From an uncultured Eubacteriales bacterium (GTDB lineage: Bacteria; Bacillota_A; Clostridia; Christensenellales; Aristaeellaceae): DNA of 10,977 nt. The notes under the pieces are model-generated. The model had not been told where the DNA came from and did no database searches. It saw only the letters and a program-made list of their open reading frames with translations. The DNA lies in assembly GCA_902766515.1 (NCBI GenBank), contig CACXEB010000189.1, forward strand, positions 1 to 10,977, read 5' to 3'. Positions 7,940-10,977 of this stretch are shown one piece after another. Position numbers and translations under genes: made by a program. How positions within the stretch are numbered: the stretch's first letter is position 1; every line of letters starts with the position of its first letter.

Positions 7940-7956
7940 CGTCCAGCACAAGCCGT

Positions 7957-7985
7957 ATTATACACACAAACCCTCTGGAATGCAA
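7957..7985 (-). promoter_or_regulatory. greA-lysS promoter
   Basis: On the minus strand -35 TTGCAT (7980-7985), a 17-bp spacer and consensus -10 TATAAT (7957-7962) form a strong sigma-A-type promoter. The predicted start is near 7950, about 90 nt before the greA ATG. It is divergent to the plus-strand promoter at 8017-8046. Confidence 0.8.
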
Positions 7986-8016
7986 GATTAATCTGTAAAA
8001 TTCGGTCCCCCGCCCA

Positions 8017-8046
8017 TTGCAAGCGGCAACATGTATGTGATATAAT
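8017..8046 (+). promoter_or_regulatory. promoter of the VanW operon
   Basis: TTGCAA (8017-8022), an 18-bp spacer and TATAAT (8041-8046) are preceded by TG one base upstream of the -10, making an extended -10 (TGATATAAT). The predicted start is near 8053, leaving a leader of about 80 nt. The leader includes a 7-bp stem, CGATGCG/CGCATCG (8085-8104). Confidence 0.75.
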
Positions 8047-8132
8047 TCACAGGACCGTCGGCCCTGTCGGCGGCCTTGAGGAGACGATGCGGTTCAGCGC
8101 ATCGCCGTCAAGCTTTATGTGGAGGCGTCATC

Positions 8133-9134
8133 ATGCGCAAATGGATAGCTGGATGCTTGCTGATCGTGCTGCTGCTTTCAATGGTTCCCGCATGGGGAGC
8201 GGCGGACATCGACAAGCCCGTGCTGTATAACGCGATCATCACCCGCAATTACCCCAAATCCACCACGACCGTATACGCGGAGATGGACCGGCTCAGCAAG
8301 AAGCTGGACACCTACCGCGCCGGCCACAAGCTGCTGGTTACCGCCGTCTATCCCGGCTGGATCGAGATCAAGCTGGGCAACCGTCTGGGCTATGTCCTGC
8401 GCAACCGGGTGGACCAGGTAGTCCCTGTCGACCCCGTGCACACCCCGCCCTACGGCGTCGAGGTGTATACCTACATGGCCGTCATCAGCCAGGACACCCC
8501 GGTGCTCTACCAGCCCGATCCGGAAGCGGAAATCCTGAACTACCTGACCGCCGGCGCAAAAATCGCGCTGCTCGGCGTGGAAAACGGCTACGCCAAGCTG
8601 GTGCACAAGCGGGAATACGGCTACATCGACACGCGGCTGCTGAAAGAGATCACGCCCATCGCGCCGAACGTGGACCTCGGCGACGCGGACACACCCATCT
8701 CCGTCTTCTGCTCGTTCTACAGCGATAACCCGGACCGCATCAACAACCTGCAGGTGGCCTGCCTGAAGCTGGCGCGCGTCATGCAGCCCGGCGAAAGCCT
8801 CTACTTCAACGAGTCGGTCGGCCCCTTCAACAAGGCCAACGGCTACATGAAGGCCCCGATCCTGGTGGACGGCGTCACCAAGAGCGGCTATGGCGGCGGC
8901 TCCTGCCAGATTTCCTCCACCCTGTACAACACCGTGCTGCAGCTGCCCGGCATCACCATCCTGGAGCGGCATCCCCACGGGGCCAGCGGCGCGGCCTACC
9001 TGCCCCACGGCGTCGACGCCTCCAGCGGCGACCTGGACTTCAAGATGCGCAACAGCTACGATTTCCCGATCCGCATCGAAGCTTCCTGCCATGACCTGTG
9101 CCTGTTCATGGCGATCTACCGGGGCGATGTGTAA
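8133..9134 (+). CDS. Secreted SH3-like/VanW-domain protein, first copy
   Basis: This 333-residue protein begins MRKWIAGCLLIVLLLSMVPA, a Sec signal peptide with likely cleavage after WGA or nearby. I see no lipobox at the cleavage site. Two SH3-like regions follow (about 28-97 and 112-176; DRLSKKLDTYRAGHKLLVTA, then a GYAKLVHKREYGYIDTRLL tail), as in bacterial wall-associated SH3 modules. The VanW domain (about 188-331) shows GGGSCQISSTLYN (254-266), ERHPHG (278-283) and LPHGVDA (290-296). VanW is named from a vancomycin-resistance cluster, but its biochemical role is not settled; Cys258 with His282, His292 and Asp295 are conserved candidates for an active site. The start at 8133 has GGAGG at 8121-8125, 7 nt upstream; a longer TTG-initiated reading lacks a ribosome site and would bury the signal peptide. 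The stop overlaps the next gene by 8 bp. It acts outside the cytoplasm by inference. Confidence 0.88.
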   Translation: MRKWIAGCLLIVLLLSMVPAWGAADIDKPVLYNAIITRNYPKSTTTVYAEMDRLSKKLDTYRAGHKLLVTAVYPGWIEIKLGNRLGYVLRNRVDQVVPVDPVHTPPYGVEVYTYMAVISQDTPVLYQPDPEAEILNYLTAGAKIALLGVENGYAKLVHKREYGYIDTRLLKEITPIAPNVDLGDADTPISVFCSFYSDNPDRINNLQVACLKLARVMQPGESLYFNESVGPFNKANGYMKAPILVDGVTKSGYGGGSCQISSTLYNTVLQLPGITILERHPHGASGAAYLPHGVDASSGDLDFKMRNSYDFPIRIEASCHDLCLFMAIYRGDV

Positions 9135-10227
9135 GAAACGCCTTCCGGCCTTCCGGCGGACCGCGGCGCTGGCGCTGCTCGCCCTGATGATCACCGGCGC
9201 CGCCAGGGCGGAGGACGGACAGGTGCTCTACCGCGCGGTGACCGTCGGCGAGAGCCGTATGCTGACCCTGCCGTGCAGCGAGGGTGAAACCATCATCTAT
9301 GTCCAGAAGGGCATGCGGGTGGACATCCTGCGCGTGGAACCGAATTTCGTCTACGTCATCGCCGATAAGCACGAAGGCTACCTCTACCGGTCGCGGGTCA
9401 TGGACGTCCGGGCGGTCGACCCGGTCAATACGCCACCCTATGGGGTCATCGTGTACGGTTACATGGCGACCGCGGACGGCGACGCGGTCATCTGCAGCGC
9501 CCCCGATCCCCATGCCGACTGGCTGACTATCCTGCACGACGGCGCGCGCCTGGCCCTGATTGGCTTCGAGGACGGCTGGGCGAGGGTCATCTTCAAGCGC
9601 CAGTACGGCTATGTGGACGCGCGGCAGCTCCGCGACATCACGATGGTCAAGTCCGCGCCGGAGGAAACGGCCTTCGAAGCGCCCCTCGCCGTCTACACTT
9701 CCTATTATAAAACGGATGACACGGAGGCCAACGAGGGACGGATGCTGAACATCGCCGCCGCCTGCGCCCGGCTGTCCGGGATCACGCTTTCCCCCGGCGA
9801 GCGCCTCGACTTCAACGCCGACATCGGCCCGTACAACGCTGAAAACGGCTATCACGTCGCCCCGGTCCTGACGGACGGCAAGATCAAGCTGAATTACGGG
9901 GGCGGCACCTGCCAGGTCTCCTCCACCCTGTACAACGTGCTGCTGCAGCTGCCGGGCATCACCGTCCTGCAGCGCCGCGCGCACGGCGCCAACGGGGCGT
10001 CCTACCTGCCCCACGGCGTGGACGCGGCGGTCGGCAGCAGCAACCTGAACCTGGTTTACCGCAACGATTACGATTTCCCCATCCGGGTGGACGCTTCCGC
10101 CCAGGACGGTGCCCTGTACATCAGCATGTGGCGGGCCGACGACCTGGACCGGGAAATGGAGCGCCGGCGCCTGGCCGTTCCGCCCGTGTATGACGATGAA
10201 AACGACGGAGAAGGAGTGTTCCTATGA
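9127..10227 (+). CDS. Secreted SH3-like/VanW-domain protein, second copy
   Basis: This 366-residue paralogue has the same layout as the preceding protein. A signal peptide (RRTAALALLALMITGAARA, likely cut before EDG near residue 29) is followed by two SH3-like regions (about 32-98 and 108-172). The VanW domain (about 186-336) shows GGGTCQVSSTLYN (258-270) and LPHGVDA (294-300). Shared stretches such as TPPYGV, KRQYGYVDARQL against KREYGYIDTRLL, and YDFPIR show gene duplication. It differs by RRAHG where the first copy has ERHPHG, so one histidine is missing, and by a hydrophilic tail of about 30 residues rich in Arg, Asp and Glu. The ATG at 9127 overlaps the preceding stop by 8 bp and lacks a strong ribosome site, which suggests translation by re-initiation. 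Its stop shares ATGA with the next gene. Confidence 0.87.
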   Translation: MCKKRLPAFRRTAALALLALMITGAARAEDGQVLYRAVTVGESRMLTLPCSEGETIIYVQKGMRVDILRVEPNFVYVIADKHEGYLYRSRVMDVRAVDPVNTPPYGVIVYGYMATADGDAVICSAPDPHADWLTILHDGARLALIGFEDGWARVIFKRQYGYVDARQLRDITMVKSAPEETAFEAPLAVYTSYYKTDDTEANEGRMLNIAAACARLSGITLSPGERLDFNADIGPYNAENGYHVAPVLTDGKIKLNYGGGTCQVSSTLYNVLLQLPGITVLQRRAHGANGASYLPHGVDAAVGSSNLNLVYRNDYDFPIRVDASAQDGALYISMWRADDLDREMERRRLAVPPVYDDENDGEGVFL

Positions 10228-10436
10228 CCACCGATCCGTTTGCCGCGGAAGAGCGTGCCCAGCGGCGGGAACGGCAGCGCTTCTGGCGCAACGTCAGCCG
10301 CGTGGGTGATTTCTACGCCTGGCTGATCGGCGCGCTGATCGTCTTTGCCCTGCTGGCCCTGCTTTTCGGCCTGTACGCCTTTGTCCGGCAGAGCGCGGTC
10401 GTCTTCATCAACACCATGTTCGGCGGTCTGCGATGA
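10224..10436 (+). CDS. Small single-pass membrane protein, function unknown
   Basis: This 70-residue protein has an Arg-rich N-terminus (RAQRRERQRFWRNVSR, 11-26) and one strong hydrophobic segment at about 31-54. The positive-inside rule predicts N-in/C-out topology with a short outer tail ending in MFGGLR. There is no signal-peptidase site or catalytic motif. AAGGAG at 10211-10216 lies 7 nt before the ATG, a good ribosome site. The gene overlaps both neighbours by ATGA (10224-10227 and 10433-10436), which supports a real, co-translated gene rather than a chance frame. By position it may anchor or assist the secreted VanW proteins; that is inference. I do not recognise a family. Confidence 0.78.
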   Translation: MTTDPFAAEERAQRRERQRFWRNVSRVGDFYAWLIGALIVFALLALLFGLYAFVRQSAVVFINTMFGGLR

Positions 10437-10977
10437 AGGTCAGTTGGGATCAGCTGCACGCTGAGATCGAGGCATGCCAGCGCTGCGGCCTCTGCCGGGA
10501 GATCCACCACAAGGTGCCCGGGCAGGGCAGCGCCCAGGCACGGCTGATGCTGATCGGCGAAGGGCCCGGCTATGAAGAAGACCTGAGCGGCCTGGCCTTC
10601 GTCGGCGCCGCCGGCCAGCTGCTGACGAAGATGCTCGCCAGCATCGGGCTCAGCCGCGAGGAGGTCTACATCTGCAACATCGTCAAGTGCAGGCCGCCCC
10701 ACAACCGGACGCCCCTGCCCGAAGAAGCGGAGCAGTGCCTGCCGTTCCTGCGCATGCAGTTTGCGCTGATCCGGCCGAAGATGCTGCTCCTGCTCGGGGC
10801 GACAGCCGGCCGCCATGTCCTCGGCGACAGCTTCCGCGTCACGCGCGACCGGGGCCGCTTTGTCCAGAAGAACGGCCTGTGGATCATGCCGACCTACCAT
10901 CCGGCCGCGCTTCTGCGGGACGAGACCAACGTCAAAAAACGCGAAGCCTGGCAGGACCTCCAGGCTGTGCGGGATAA
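10433..10977 (+). CDS. Uracil-DNA glycosylase, family 4 (Fe-S), 3' end missing
   Basis: My translation from 10433 gives 181 residues before the edge. Family 4 glycosylases remove uracil from DNA as the first step of base excision repair. Motif A is GEGPGYEEDLSGLAFVGAAG (42-61), and the distal motif is MPTYHPAALLR (152-162) with His156. The [4Fe-4S] ligands are visible as Cys15 and Cys18 (CQRCGLC), Cys86 (VKCRPP) and Cys102 (EQCLPFL); Cys21 is an extra nearby cysteine. Family members run about 190-220 residues, so only a short tail lies beyond the window. The ATG overlaps the stop of the small membrane protein gene; the ribosome site is weak (GGCGGT), so coupling is likely. No frameshift or missing catalytic residue is seen. 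Confidence 0.95.
   Translation, partial: MKVSWDQLHAEIEACQRCGLCREIHHKVPGQGSAQARLMLIGEGPGYEEDLSGLAFVGAAGQLLTKMLASIGLSREEVYICNIVKCRPPHNRTPLPEEAEQCLPFLRMQFALIRPKMLLLLGATAGRHVLGDSFRVTRDRGRFVQKNGLWIMPTYHPAALLRDETNVKKREAWQDLQAVRD

Noticed and set aside
6117..7991. Long plus-strand open frame (624 codons) opposite lysS and greA
   Set aside because: It runs antisense across two clear genes and their promoter and has no recognisable domain or ribosome site.
8087..8230. Possible 47-codon upstream open frame in the VanW leader
   Set aside because: It starts 3-4 nt after AGGAG, which is too close for efficient use. It runs out of frame into the signal peptide codons and has no recognisable content. Regulatory use cannot be excluded but is unsupported.
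8133..10227. VanW domains as evidence of vancomycin resistance
   Set aside because: None of the genes that give resistance (vanH, ligase, vanX, vanR, vanS) is present in the window. VanW-like proteins are common in Firmicutes without resistance.

Overview
The window looks like a piece of chromosome from a GC-rich member of the Firmicutes, most likely Clostridia. The evidence is the topA-trmFO gene pair with the folate-type TrmFO, a greA-lysS pair, strong GGAGG ribosome binding sites, sigma-A-like promoters, and exported SH3-plus-VanW proteins. A species cannot be named from the sequence. I see no tRNA, rRNA, insertion sequence, CRISPR array or phage gene.

Positions 1-7862 are coded on the minus strand in three blocks. 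Read in the direction of transcription they are: (1) greA (7862-7338) and lysS (7316-5313), with a near-consensus promoter at 7957-7985 and an intrinsic terminator at 5179-5208; (2) an alpha/beta hydrolase (5127-4432) overlapping a type II glycerate 2-kinase (4451-3228), ended by a hairpin that contains the kinase stop codon; (3) topA (3061-941) and trmFO (944 to beyond the left edge), joined by an ATGA overlap and preceded by two tandem promoters, one with its -10 box inside a perfect 16-bp palindrome.

Positions 8017-10977 are coded on the plus strand from a promoter divergent to that of greA. Four genes are packed without gaps: two paralogous secreted proteins (8133-9134 and 9127-10227), each with a signal peptide, two SH3-like regions and a C-terminal VanW domain; a 70-residue single-pass membrane protein (10224-10436); and a family 4 iron-sulfur uracil-DNA glycosylase (10433 to beyond the right edge). 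All three junctions overlap by 4-8 bp, so co-transcription and translational coupling are likely.

Most of the content is housekeeping: tRNA modification, DNA supercoiling, transcript cleavage, aminoacylation and glycerate metabolism. The less ordinary parts are the tandem VanW proteins with their small membrane partner, a LysRS carrying a cysteine-rich linker and a MetRS-type C-terminal tRNA-binding domain, and the palindromic topA promoter. I did not find convincing evidence of a wholly new defence or mobile system.
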